14,051 nucleotides of DNA from an uncultured Collinsella sp. (GTDB lineage Bacteria; Actinomycetota; Coriobacteriia; Coriobacteriales; Coriobacteriaceae), in the NCBI GenBank assembly GCA_900547345.1, contig URGG01000051.1, positions 1 to 14,051 of the forward strand, in the 5' to 3' direction. A program made the translations under genes and the position numbers. The notes beneath the pieces are model-generated. The model saw nothing but the letters and a program-made list of their open reading frames with translations. It was not told where the DNA came from and searched no databases. Positions 6,823 through 13,074 of this stretch are shown in pieces. Every line of letters starts with the position of its first letter. The first letter of the stretch is position 1.

Positions 6823-6846
6823 CTTCTTAGAAAGCGTTCTTTGAAG
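6823..6846 (-). repeat. Imperfect inverted repeat in the EIIA leader
   Basis: CTTC-tt-AGAA and TTCT-tt-GAAG form a 24-nt dyad whose paired blocks match perfectly and are broken by a two-base T-T mismatch. It lies in the predicted 5' leader of the PTS mRNA, just downstream of the promoter. It could be an RNA hairpin or a second protein site. Confidence 0.4.
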
Positions 6847-6863
6847 ACCAGTGGTTTCTAAAC

Positions 6864-6875
6864 TGGTAGTAACCA
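6864..6875. promoter_or_regulatory. Putative GntR operator upstream of the PTS operon
   Basis: TGGTAGTAACCA, identical to the site upstream of agaS at 2571-2582 (13 bases with the leading C). It covers the proposed -10 of the PTS promoter. A wider dyad, GTGGTT (6851-6856) with AACCAC (6871-6876), surrounds part of it. Confidence 0.7.
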
Positions 6876-6894
6876 CGTGACGTGTTGTTGTCAC
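6866..6894 (-). promoter_or_regulatory. Putative PTS operon promoter
   Basis: On the minus strand, GTGACA (6894-6889, five of six to TTGACA), a 17-nt spacer and TACTAC (6871-6866). The -10 is within the TGGT-N4-ACCA operator. The agaS promoter has the same arrangement: -35, 17 nt, then TACTAC inside the operator. Confidence 0.6.
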
Positions 6895-7004
6895 TATATC
6901 ACCCCAGAAGAGGTCGCTTTCGTTGATTCATACGGTAAAACGTTTTTGCACCGCTCACGGTGATAAATCGACCGTTTACCGGTCGTTAACACTTCTACCT
7001 GCGG

Positions 7005-7023
7005 TTTTGAAACCGTTTCGAAA
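7005..7023. promoter_or_regulatory. Palindrome resembling a cre/LacI-type operator
   Basis: The 19-bp TTTTGAAACCGTTTCGAAA is palindromic around a central C, with one mismatched pair. Its core partly matches the catabolite-responsive element pattern TGWAANCGNTNWCA. It lies about 110 bp upstream of the PTS -35, which is far for direct repression. The binding protein is unknown. Confidence 0.4.
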
Positions 7024-7169
7024 TGCTTTGGCAAAAGATCGGAACTTTTCCTGTCCCTAAACAACGCAGGGCGGCTAAAAATAGCGTGTAGAAAAATTGC
7101 AGGTCATTGTGAAGATATGTGAATTGGTCTTTTTGACTTAATACCAGTTAGAACTAGTTTTGAGATTAT

Positions 7170-7199
7170 CGGTGAACGGTAGTTTTCGACCGTTCACCG
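7170..7199. repeat. Perfect 11-bp inverted repeat (CGGTGAACGGT)
   Basis: CGGTGAACGGT (7170-7180) and ACCGTTCACCG (7189-7199) are perfect arms with an 8-nt spacer. A related copy, ACCGTTTACCG, occurs at 6971-6981. No T-tract follows on either strand, so an operator pair or cruciform is more likely than a terminator. Confidence 0.55.
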
Positions 7200-7383
7200 G
7201 TTACTTGCAATCGTTTGCAGTTGTTTTCCCATATGAATCGGGGAACCCGATGAAGCACTTGTGCGATCACGGAAAGTTTTGACATTTGTCCTCATCCCCC
7301 GCGCACCAAACTCAGGCACCCAAAATGAGCCAATAGTTCACGCTAATCGTTTTCAATCATTACTTACTCAATATTCGTAATTA

Positions 7384-7413
7384 TTTATCGTTTATCGTTA
7401 ATTCTGATATGAT
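7384..7413 (+). promoter_or_regulatory. Putative promoter of the DUF2975/XRE pair
   Basis: TATGAT (7408-7413) is a good -10 with an upstream TG-like context. At 17 nt upstream the -35 position reads TTATCG (7385-7390), which is weak and sits in a direct repeat TTTATCG-TTTATCG (7384-7397). It is about 35 nt before the start codon. Confidence 0.45.
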
Positions 7414-7424
7414 ACAAGTATCAT
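7409..7424. promoter_or_regulatory. Perfect palindrome over the DUF2975/XRE promoter
   Basis: ATGATAC-AA-GTATCAT has perfect 7-bp arms around a 2-bp centre. It overlaps the -10 and the expected transcription start. The small XRE regulator encoded two genes downstream is the obvious candidate to bind it and autoregulate. Confidence 0.55.
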
Positions 7425-7447
7425 CCAAGACATTGGTTGGAGGAGTC

Positions 7448-8086
7448 ATGATCCGCTGGAACGTATCCAAATCGAATGAAGCCATCGACCGTGAACAGGC
7501 AATAGCCGATCTGAGGAAGCTCACTCGCATCTGCAAATGGGCCACAATCTGCATTACCACCGCGCTCGCTCTGGGACTCCTCGCAGTCATTGCGATTGAC
7601 CTTCTACTCATATTGCCTGGACTCTCCCAAGGGTCGTGTCTCCAATCCGTAGAACTTCAAGCCGGCGAAGGACCGTGCCTTGCTATCGTCGGTACCAATG
7701 CACAGGCCCCACTTATGCTCGTCGCACACGATGGTCACACTGCCATAGGAAGCCTCTTGATGACATGTCTCGCGCTTACCATCGCGCTAAGCGTGCGCAG
7801 GCTTTTCTTCAACATTGAAAAGAAAGGCAGGCCCTTTGACCTTGAATGTAACCAGACACTTCGTCGAGTAGGATATTTATTCCTTATCGGCGGCGTTTCC
7901 GTGAGACTTCTTGGTGCCGTAATCACGGGAATGATACTCTCAGGATTTGGCGGCAGCTTTACGGATGCATTCGTCGGCCAGTTATTCGAGCCCTCCATGC
8001 TCTTTGCAGGCCTGATTATTTGCCTGATTGCCAGCATCTTCCGCTACGGGTATATCCTGCAAAAACAAGATGACGAGTTGCTCTAG
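7448..8086 (+). CDS. DUF2975 domain-containing membrane protein
   Basis: A 212-residue integral membrane protein with four predicted helices (about 33-57, 98-118, 142-165, 183-204). Between helices 2 and 3 is a cytoplasmic stretch, FNIEKKGRPFDLE, of the sort typical of DUF2975. The extracellular loop between helices 1 and 2 has two cysteines (C64, C77). The start is ATG at 7448, with GGAGGAG just upstream. An in-frame ATG at 7409 lies within the palindrome and is rejected. The gene is followed after 9 nt by an XRE regulator, the same arrangement as yoaS-yozG in Bacillus. The function of DUF2975 is unknown. The pair is less GC-rich than its neighbours. Confidence 0.85.
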   Translation: MIRWNVSKSNEAIDREQAIADLRKLTRICKWATICITTALALGLLAVIAIDLLLILPGLSQGSCLQSVELQAGEGPCLAIVGTNAQAPLMLVAHDGHTAIGSLLMTCLALTIALSVRRLFFNIEKKGRPFDLECNQTLRRVGYLFLIGGVSVRLLGAVITGMILSGFGGSFTDAFVGQLFEPSMLFAGLIICLIASIFRYGYILQKQDDELL

Positions 8087-8095
8087 GGGGAATCC

Positions 8096-8335
8096 ATGAT
8101 TATTCTGCGGCTTGACCGCATGCTTGCCGAACGCAAGATCTCATCCAAAGAGCTTGCGGAACGCGTGGGCATCTCCCAGGTCAATATGTCGCGCATCAAG
8201 ACGGGCAAGGTTTCTGCCGTGCGCTTTTCAACTCTTGATGCGATATGCCGGGCACTCGACTGCCAACCGGGCGATGTGCTGGAATATATGCCTGACGATG
8301 AAGCCGATAACCTTTTTGGACTTAAAGATTCATAG
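8096..8335 (+). CDS. Small XRE/Cro-CI family transcriptional regulator (YozG-like)
   Basis: A 79-residue protein that is almost entirely a helix-turn-helix domain. LDRMLAERKISSKELAERVGI leads into the recognition helix region SQVNMSRIKTGKVSAVRFSTLDAICRAL, followed by DCQPGDVLEY, the classic YozG-type ending. The start is ATG at 8096, with GGGGGAA 5-6 nt upstream. It is co-transcribed with the DUF2975 gene and probably autoregulates the pair through the upstream palindrome, which is an inference. Confidence 0.9.
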   Translation: MIILRLDRMLAERKISSKELAERVGISQVNMSRIKTGKVSAVRFSTLDAICRALDCQPGDVLEYMPDDEADNLFGLKDS

Positions 8336-8365
8336 GCATAATTTAGCCACCAGCGCCTAAACGCA

Positions 8366-8404
8366 AATAGCCCGCTAGAACAACATCCGTTCTAGCGGGC
8401 TATT
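8366..8404. terminator. Bidirectional hairpin terminator between convergent genes
   Basis: Arms 8366-8381 and 8389-8404 form a perfect 16-bp stem around a 7-nt loop (AACATCC). It lies between the convergent XRE gene and the SurA-N-like gene. T-richness is modest on both sides, but the A-T pairs at the base can supply a short U-run in either direction. Confidence 0.8.
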
Positions 8405-8444
8405 CAGATATTTCGGCTACGCGCTCGGTGGCTCAGACAAATCT

Positions 8445-9530
8445 TTACGCAAACAGGCCGTAGATGCTGATGTTGGCCTTGGCGTACAGGCCGTTAGCGT
8501 ACTCGGTCCACTTGGAGCTGGCGCTCGAGGCCTGCGAAGAATACTGCTGGTAGGCGGTGTAATAGGCGGTCATGGCCTGCTTATAGGTCGCACTATCGGC
8601 CGTAAAGGCATCGTCGGCAAAGGCCTTGGCATAGGTGTTGTCGGCGTCCTTCCAAGTGCCCTTCTCGCTATCCCACTCGTCACCGGCAAGGTTGATGATG
8701 TAGTCGGCGTAGTCCTTGCTCGCGGTCTCCTCGTTGCCGTCAGCAGGCTCGGTCGGAGCGGTCGGCATGCTTGCGGAGCTATCGCCCACCTTCTTCTTGT
8801 AGAGCTTCTGCAGCGTCGCGGACTGGCGGACGATCTGCTTGGCCTGGTCCTTGGACACGCCATACTGCGTGGCCATGGTCTTGTAGTCCGAAGTGCCGAT
8901 GGAATCCTCGGCGTATTTCTTCATCTCCTTAGAAGAGACGGTGATGCCCTCGTCCTCGGCAGCATCGAGCAGGATCTTGTTGCGCACGTAGGACAGGATG
9001 ACGTCGGCAGACGGAGCGGTATAGTTGCCGTCGTCGTCCTTGACGGTGTCGAGGCTGTACTGGCTCTCGATGGCCTCGCGCGCGGTGATGTCACTCTTCT
9101 TGCCGTTGTAGCTGTAGCTTGCCACGGTCGAATCGAGCTGGTCCTCGGTCAGGGTCGCCGAGCCGACGCCCTTGCCGCCAAAACCACCATTGCCAATAAA
9201 GAAGCCAATCACGGCAGCAATCACGACTGCAACCACAAAGGCGGCAATCATCGTCTTCTTGTGCTTGCAAGCGTGGTCATCCACGTCGGAGTCATCGTCC
9301 TCGTCCTGCTCCTCGGGCATCAGATTCTCGTCAGCGGCATCCGCGGCAATCAGAGCCTCCAGACGGGCGTCCTCCTCCTCGGCCGTCGTACCGGCAGCAA
9401 TGTGCTCGGCAGACGTACCGGTGACCAGGTCGATCTTCTCGTCCTCATCACCGTCGGGGCCTTCGCCGCGCTCGATGATCTGAATGCCGTCGATCTCGTC
9501 CTTCTCGTCCTTCTTTTGAATCAGACCCAT
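8445..9530 (-). CDS. Membrane-anchored SurA-N-like (foldase-like) protein
   Basis: A 361-residue predicted single-pass membrane protein, N-terminus inside. Residues 1-85 are strongly acidic and low-complexity (EEQDEDDDSDVDD at 73-85), followed by HACKHKK and one helix (about 94-114). A glycine linker leads to an extracytoplasmic alpha-helical region (about 145-250) containing ILSYVRNKILLDAAEDEGITVSSKEM (key residues ILSYVRNKIL...EDEGITVS), which resembles the SurA/PrsA/trigger-factor N-terminal chaperone fold. No parvulin PPIase domain is visible. The C-terminal part is rich in Ala, Ser, Tyr and Gln. AAGGAG lies 8 nt before the ATG. It is probably an envelope chaperone-like protein, and the family assignment is moderate. 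Confidence 0.75.
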   Translation of the reverse strand: MGLIQKKDEKDEIDGIQIIERGEGPDGDEDEKIDLVTGTSAEHIAAGTTAEEEDARLEALIAADAADENLMPEEQDEDDDSDVDDHACKHKKTMIAAFVVAVVIAAVIGFFIGNGGFGGKGVGSATLTEDQLDSTVASYSYNGKKSDITAREAIESQYSLDTVKDDDGNYTAPSADVILSYVRNKILLDAAEDEGITVSSKEMKKYAEDSIGTSDYKTMATQYGVSKDQAKQIVRQSATLQKLYKKKVGDSSASMPTAPTEPADGNEETASKDYADYIINLAGDEWDSEKGTWKDADNTYAKAFADDAFTADSATYKQAMTAYYTAYQQYSSQASSASSKWTEYANGLYAKANISIYGLFA

Positions 9531-9568
9531 ATCGGTTACTCCTTGTTAGGAAACATAGTCTTCAATAG

Positions 9569-9597
9569 AATACGCCCGACAGAGTGCCGGGCGTATT
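9569..9597 (-). terminator. Hairpin downstream of icd, probable terminator
   Basis: AATACGCCCG (9569-9578) and CGGGCGTATT (9588-9597) are perfect 10-bp arms with a 9-nt loop, 60 nt after the icd stop. The minus strand then reads CTATTGAAG, a poor T-tract, so termination efficiency is uncertain. It separates icd from the SurA-N-like gene. Confidence 0.6.
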
Positions 9598-9656
9598 GAT
9601 TCTTAGGTTATACGCAAACACTTAAGTACTATTTAGGCGTTTGCAGCGTGCATACC

Positions 9657-10742
9657 TTAGGCCAGGTGCGCGATAACGGCATCGGCAAAGGCCCGCGTGC
9701 CCACGGCGCCCTCGACGGAGCCGGTCTGGGCACGACGCACGTCACCGGTAACCTGCTCGCCCTCGTCGAGCGTGGCAGAGACGGCGGCGCGAATGCGATT
9801 GGCAGCGTCGTTCTCGCCCAGGTGATCGAGCATCATCGCAGCAGAGAGGATCTCGGCCGTGGGGTTGGCGATATCCTGGCCAGCGATATCGGGCGCGGAG
9901 CCATGCGTTGCCTCGAAGATGGCGCAGTCGGCACCGATGTTGGAGCCGGGGGCCATACCCAGGCCACCTACCAGGCCGGCGCACAGGTCGCTCACGATGT
10001 CGCCGTACAGGTTGGGCAGCACCAAGACATCGAAGTCGTTGGGGTTTTGGACCAGGCCCATGCAGGTGGCGTCAACGATCTTGTCGTTGAACTCGATATC
10101 GGGATAGTTGGCAGCCACCTCGCGCGCAACGCGCAGGAACAGGCCGTCGGTCGCCTTCATGATGTTGGCCTTATGCACGGCCGTCACCTTTTTGCGGCCG
10201 CAGCGGCGGGCATACTCAAAGGCATACTCCACAATACGGCGGCTCTTGGCGATGGAGATGGGCTTGATTGAGATGGCGGAATCGGCGGCGAAGGTCTTCT
10301 GACCCGAGCGCTCGACAAGCTGCGAGAGCTCCTCGACCTCGGCTGCACCCTCATCGAACTCGATGCCGGCGTAGAGGTCCTCGGTGTTCTCGCGCACGAT
10401 GACCAGGTCGACGTCGCGGAAGCGCGAGCCGTCGCCCGGCTGCGACAGACAGGGGCGCACGCAGGCATACAGGTCGAAGTGCTTGCGCAGGGCGACGTTA
10501 ACGCTGCGGAAACCCGTGCCGACCGGCGTGGTGATGGGACCCTTGATGGCAACCTTGGTCTCGGCGACCGCATCGAGCACGTGCTGGGGCAGCGGCGTGC
10601 CAAACTCGTCCATGACGCCGGCACCGGCCTCCTGGACATTCCAATTGATCTGGACACCGGTGGCCTCGACCACGCGGCGCATGGCCTGCGTAATCTCGGG
10701 ACCGATACCGTCACCGGGAATCAGGACTACATCGTGCGCCAT
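9657..10742 (-). CDS. icd: Isocitrate dehydrogenase, NAD-type
   Basis: A cytoplasmic enzyme that oxidatively decarboxylates isocitrate to 2-oxoglutarate. The 361-residue protein belongs to the isocitrate/isopropylmalate dehydrogenase family. Substrate residues follow the IDH pattern SVNVALR (S80, N82, R86) rather than the IPMDH ELLLR pattern, with YACVRP (R96), REN (R117), Y124, K191 in VHKANI, and D248/D252 in NLYGDIVSD. The cofactor region HGSAPDIAG carries Asp-Ile (D285, I286), the pair typical of NAD-dependent enzymes, where NADP enzymes have Lys-Tyr. GAGGAG lies about 9 nt before the ATG, and the HEAT-like gene ends 6 nt upstream. No aconitase or citrate synthase gene is adjacent. The likely role is glutamate precursor supply. 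Confidence 0.92.
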   Translation of the reverse strand: MAHDVVLIPGDGIGPEITQAMRRVVEATGVQINWNVQEAGAGVMDEFGTPLPQHVLDAVAETKVAIKGPITTPVGTGFRSVNVALRKHFDLYACVRPCLSQPGDGSRFRDVDLVIVRENTEDLYAGIEFDEGAAEVEELSQLVERSGQKTFAADSAISIKPISIAKSRRIVEYAFEYARRCGRKKVTAVHKANIMKATDGLFLRVAREVAANYPDIEFNDKIVDATCMGLVQNPNDFDVLVLPNLYGDIVSDLCAGLVGGLGMAPGSNIGADCAIFEATHGSAPDIAGQDIANPTAEILSAAMMLDHLGENDAANRIRAAVSATLDEGEQVTGDVRRAQTGSVEGAVGTRAFADAVIAHLA

Positions 10743-10748
10743 AATCTG

Positions 10749-11447
10749 TTACTCCTCGTTTTCGGCGTCGTCAGATTTTTTAACGCTAGCACGCTTCTTC
10801 TTTTTGGAGAGATCAAGGTCAAAGCGTTTAACAAGCATTTCGCAAATCTCGCTCGAACGGGCCTTGAGATAGCTGCCCTTGCCGTTCTCGGCATCGAACT
10901 TAAGGCGCAGTGCAAGCTTCTCGGCGACCTCGGCGTCGATCTCGCCCTGGCCAAACTCGTACAGGCAACCGAGCATGTCGCGATACTCGAGGTCGCCGTG
11001 GTAGCACTGGATGGCCTCGTCCAGGATGGGCCAAGCCTCGCGCGAACGCTCGACGCTCGTGGCGCCCCACACGCACAGCAGGCGGAAGGCGGCATAGCGC
11101 AGTGTGGAGGAAATCTCGTCGAACAGTGCGGTCTCGGCGCCCTCAAAGGCATCGCCCAGCTGCTCGGGGCAGGTGGTGGCAAGCGCCGTCAGGGCATCGA
11201 GGGCCTCCCAGCGGGTCTGAGCCTCGGGGCGGTCGAGCGCCTCGATCAGCGCGGGCACGCAGGGCACGACGCGTTGCGGATCGCGCTCGGCAAGCAGGTG
11301 CAGCACGCGGGCGGCAAACTGGCGGATACGGCGCGTGGGGCAGCCGAGCTCCTTGACCAGGCGGTCGACGGCGTTCTCGTTCTCCTCTGCCAGCTGGAGC
11401 TGTGCCAGCTCCTCGTCGGTGAGCTGTTCGTCTTTGTTTTCTGCCAT
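10749..11447 (-). CDS. HEAT-repeat-like cytoplasmic protein
   Basis: A 232-residue soluble, helix-rich protein with no signal peptide or membrane helix. Paired amphipathic helices recur over about 24-190 (for example RRIRQFAARVLHLLAE, CVPALIEALDR, TRWEALDALTALA, SSTLRYAAFRLLCVW), which resembles HEAT/ARM repeats and suggests a binding scaffold. The N-terminus is acidic and the C-terminus carries a KKKKRASVKK cluster and a short acidic end. GAGGT lies about 4 nt before the ATG. It is tightly packed between the two-helix membrane protein and icd. Its specific function is not recognised. Confidence 0.7.
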   Translation of the reverse strand: MAENKDEQLTDEELAQLQLAEENENAVDRLVKELGCPTRRIRQFAARVLHLLAERDPQRVVPCVPALIEALDRPEAQTRWEALDALTALATTCPEQLGDAFEGAETALFDEISSTLRYAAFRLLCVWGATSVERSREAWPILDEAIQCYHGDLEYRDMLGCLYEFGQGEIDAEVAEKLALRLKFDAENGKGSYLKARSSEICEMLVKRFDLDLSKKKKRASVKKSDDAENEE

Positions 11448-11462
11448 AGTTACCTCTTTTTA

Positions 11463-11891
11463 CTATTTCTTAGCGTGCTTGCCAGCACCCTTGCTGTCAT
11501 CGGTGACCGAGATGAGCTGTCGGTCGGCAGCACCATTACGACGCGCACGGCGGCGTTCCTCGGCATCGCCCGCGTCGGCGGCGGCGCGGTGAGCCTTGTT
11601 GACGTTAAAGACCTCGTCGTGCTTGCGCCACGGACCGACGGACTCGCCAAAGCTCATCTTAAGGCCGGCGATAAAGCCGCCGAGCCAGCCGATCGGTGCA
11701 AACTGTACCAGCGGGAACAGTGAAAACACCCAGGTCAGTAGGACAACCGCCGCCGCTCCCGCAAAGTTGGCAATCCAGTAGTCGCGCTTGGTGATGACGC
11801 GCTTTTCGCACGCCCACTGGCCGCACAAAAAGCCAATGTAGATCGCAAAGAGAAAGAGCACCAGCGCAAGCACCACGAACGTCCAGCTCAT
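11463..11891 (-). CDS. Two-helix membrane protein of unknown function
   Basis: A 142-residue protein. Hydrophobic segments at about 2-25 (SWTFVVLALVLFLFAIYIGF) and 37-75 (WIANFAGAAAVVLLTWVFSL and a following GGFIAG stretch) make two or three membrane helices. The C-terminal 60 residues are charged, with RRRARR and a lysine-rich end, probably cytoplasmic. I do not recognise the family. The start is ATG at 11891, 5 nt after the dehydrogenase stop, with its GGGGAG ribosome site lying in the last codons of that gene. A start at 11927 would overlap the upstream gene and has no comparable site. Confidence 0.7.
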   Translation of the reverse strand: MSWTFVVLALVLFLFAIYIGFLCGQWACEKRVITKRDYWIANFAGAAAVVLLTWVFSLFPLVQFAPIGWLGGFIAGLKMSFGESVGPWRKHDEVFNVNKAHRAAADAGDAEERRRARRNGAADRQLISVTDDSKGAGKHAKK

Positions 11892-11896
11892 GGGCG

Positions 11897-12976
11897 CTAC
11901 TCCCCGTGATGGTGGCCGCAGCAGCACTCGTGGCCGTCGTCATGGCCGTGGCCGCCGCAGCACTCGTGGTCCTCGCCATGGTGGTGACCGCAACCGCACT
12001 CATGGTCGTCGCCGTGCTCGCCGCAACCGCAGCCGTCCTCGTGAGCACCGTGCTCCTCGGGACGATACTGCGACCAGTCCAGACCGGCGGCGATGGCGTC
12101 GGCTTCCTCCTTATAGAGGACCGTGATGGCCTGGGTACCCAGTTTGGCGCCGCCGATGGCGTCGAGCATGTCATAGAGCGTAAAGGCCACGTCGGCGCCG
12201 GGCAGTGCAAGCTCGCGGTCGTCGGCATAGGCGAGCGCCAAGCGCAGGTCCTTAATAAAGTGCTCGACCATAAAGCCCGGCTTGTAGTCGCCGTCGAGCG
12301 CCTTGGGCGCCAGGCTCTCCATGGCGCCGGACTTGCCGGTACCGCCCAGGATCATCTGACGGGTCTTCTCCAGATCAAGGCCGCTCAACTCGGCAAACGC
12401 CAGCGCATCGGCCATGCCGACCATGCAGGCGCCCAGCGACACCTGGTTGGCAAGCTTGGCAGCCTGGCCCTTGCCGGCACCATCGAAGCAGCAAATATTT
12501 GCCGCAAAGGTGGAAAGGATATCGCGGACCGGGGCAATGTCGTTCTCGGTGGCGCCCACGATAGCCGTGAGCGTACCGGCGATAGCGCCCGACTCGCCGC
12601 CGGTGACGGGGCAGTCAAACGCCATGCGACCAGAAACCTGGGCGGCCTCGGCAATGTCACGGGCAAGCTCGGGCGAGCTCGTGGTGAGGTCGATCAAGAC
12701 CGCACCCGGCTTGGTGCACGCGAGCAGGCCGTCGCCCGCCAGGTAGAGTTCCTCGACCTCGGAGGGATAGCCCACCATGGTAAAGACAACGTCAGCGTTC
12801 GCCGCGGCATCGGCCGGCGTATCGGCCCAGACGGCACCGCGCTCAACGAGCGCTGCGGCCTTAGACTTGGTGCGGTTGTTGACCGTGACGGGATAGCCAG
12901 CGTCCAGAATGTGGCCGGCAATGGGGGCACCCATAATTCCGGTGCCGATAAATGCGACAGAGAGCTTGTTTGCCAT
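11897..12976 (-). CDS. NAD(P)-dependent beta-hydroxyacid dehydrogenase (GarR/HIBADH family) with His/Cys-rich tail
   Basis: A cytoplasmic oxidoreductase of the 3-hydroxyisobutyrate / tartronate semialdehyde / succinic-semialdehyde reductase superfamily. The Rossmann motif is FIGTGIMGAPIA (9-20), and NNRTKSK (33-39) suggests NADPH preference because of the arginine. DCPVTGG (121-127), the catalytic lysine K174 in GKGQAAKLANQ, and KDLRLALA (242-249) complete the fold by about residue 300. The true substrate cannot be told. The family is normally about 290-300 residues. This one continues to 359 with a 53-residue tail (307-359) holding 14 His and 9 Cys and including three near-identical 12-residue repeats. 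An AAGGAAAGG site lies just before the ATG at 12976. The gene is followed at 5 nt by the two-helix membrane gene. Confidence 0.9.
   Translation of the reverse strand: MANKLSVAFIGTGIMGAPIAGHILDAGYPVTVNNRTKSKAAALVERGAVWADTPADAAANADVVFTMVGYPSEVEELYLAGDGLLACTKPGAVLIDLTTSSPELARDIAEAAQVSGRMAFDCPVTGGESGAIAGTLTAIVGATENDIAPVRDILSTFAANICCFDGAGKGQAAKLANQVSLGACMVGMADALAFAELSGLDLEKTRQMILGGTGKSGAMESLAPKALDGDYKPGFMVEHFIKDLRLALAYADDRELALPGADVAFTLYDMLDAIGGAKLGTQAITVLYKEEADAIAAGLDWSQYRPEEHGAHEDGCGCGEHGDDHECGCGHHHGEDHECCGGHGHDDGHECCCGHHHGE
11900..12004 (-). repeat. Tandem 36-bp repeats coding the His/Cys tail
   Basis: Residues 325-359 of the dehydrogenase read as HECGCGHHHGED, HECCGGHGHDDG and HECCCGHHHGE, two full and one 11-residue copy of a 12-residue unit. 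A degenerate copy precedes them (about 312-324). The DNA units share stretches such as GCAGCACTCGTGG on the plus strand, indicating growth by slippage or recombination. The tail is a likely Ni, Zn, Cu or Co binding segment by composition. Confidence 0.85.
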
Positions 12977-13074
12977 GAAACCTTTCCTTTTGGGTTGGGT
13001 GTTATTACCAGGTTGAATACTCGGTGCCAGCGTTTGGGCTGTGAGTCGAGGGTGATTACGGACGCAGCGCCTGC

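Larger units (their letters stand above)
6747..7447. other. 701-bp divergent intergenic region
   Basis: No convincing gene was found on either strand. It holds the PTS promoter and operator (6864-6894), a leader inverted repeat (6823-6846), a cre/LacI-like palindrome (7005-7023), three copies of an 11-bp CGGTRAACGGT motif (6971-6981, 7170-7180, 7189-7199), a small dyad ATCGGG-GAA-CCCGAT (7237-7251), and the promoter and palindrome of the plus-strand DUF2975 gene (7384-7424). It is visibly more AT-rich than the flanking coding DNA. Confidence 0.7.

Noticed and set aside
7237..7263. Small dyads ATCGGG-GAA-CCCGAT and GCAC-TT-GTGC
   Set aside because: Arms of 4-6 bp with no T-tract and no clear relation to a promoter. 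Such dyads are expected by chance.
7341..7400. Fur-box-like AT-rich sequence (TAATCGTTTTCAATCATTA and neighbours)
   Set aside because: The match to a Fur consensus is degenerate, the stretch is simply AT-rich, and no iron gene is adjacent.
7409..7447. Upstream ATG at 7409 for the DUF2975 gene
   Set aside because: It is part of the promoter palindrome and would be at or before the transcription start. GGAGGAG precedes the ATG at 7448.
6747..7447. Possible small RNA or short gene in the 700-bp gap
   Set aside because: No open frame with a ribosome site and no promoter-plus-terminator pair could be assembled. Only regulatory-type repeats are supported.
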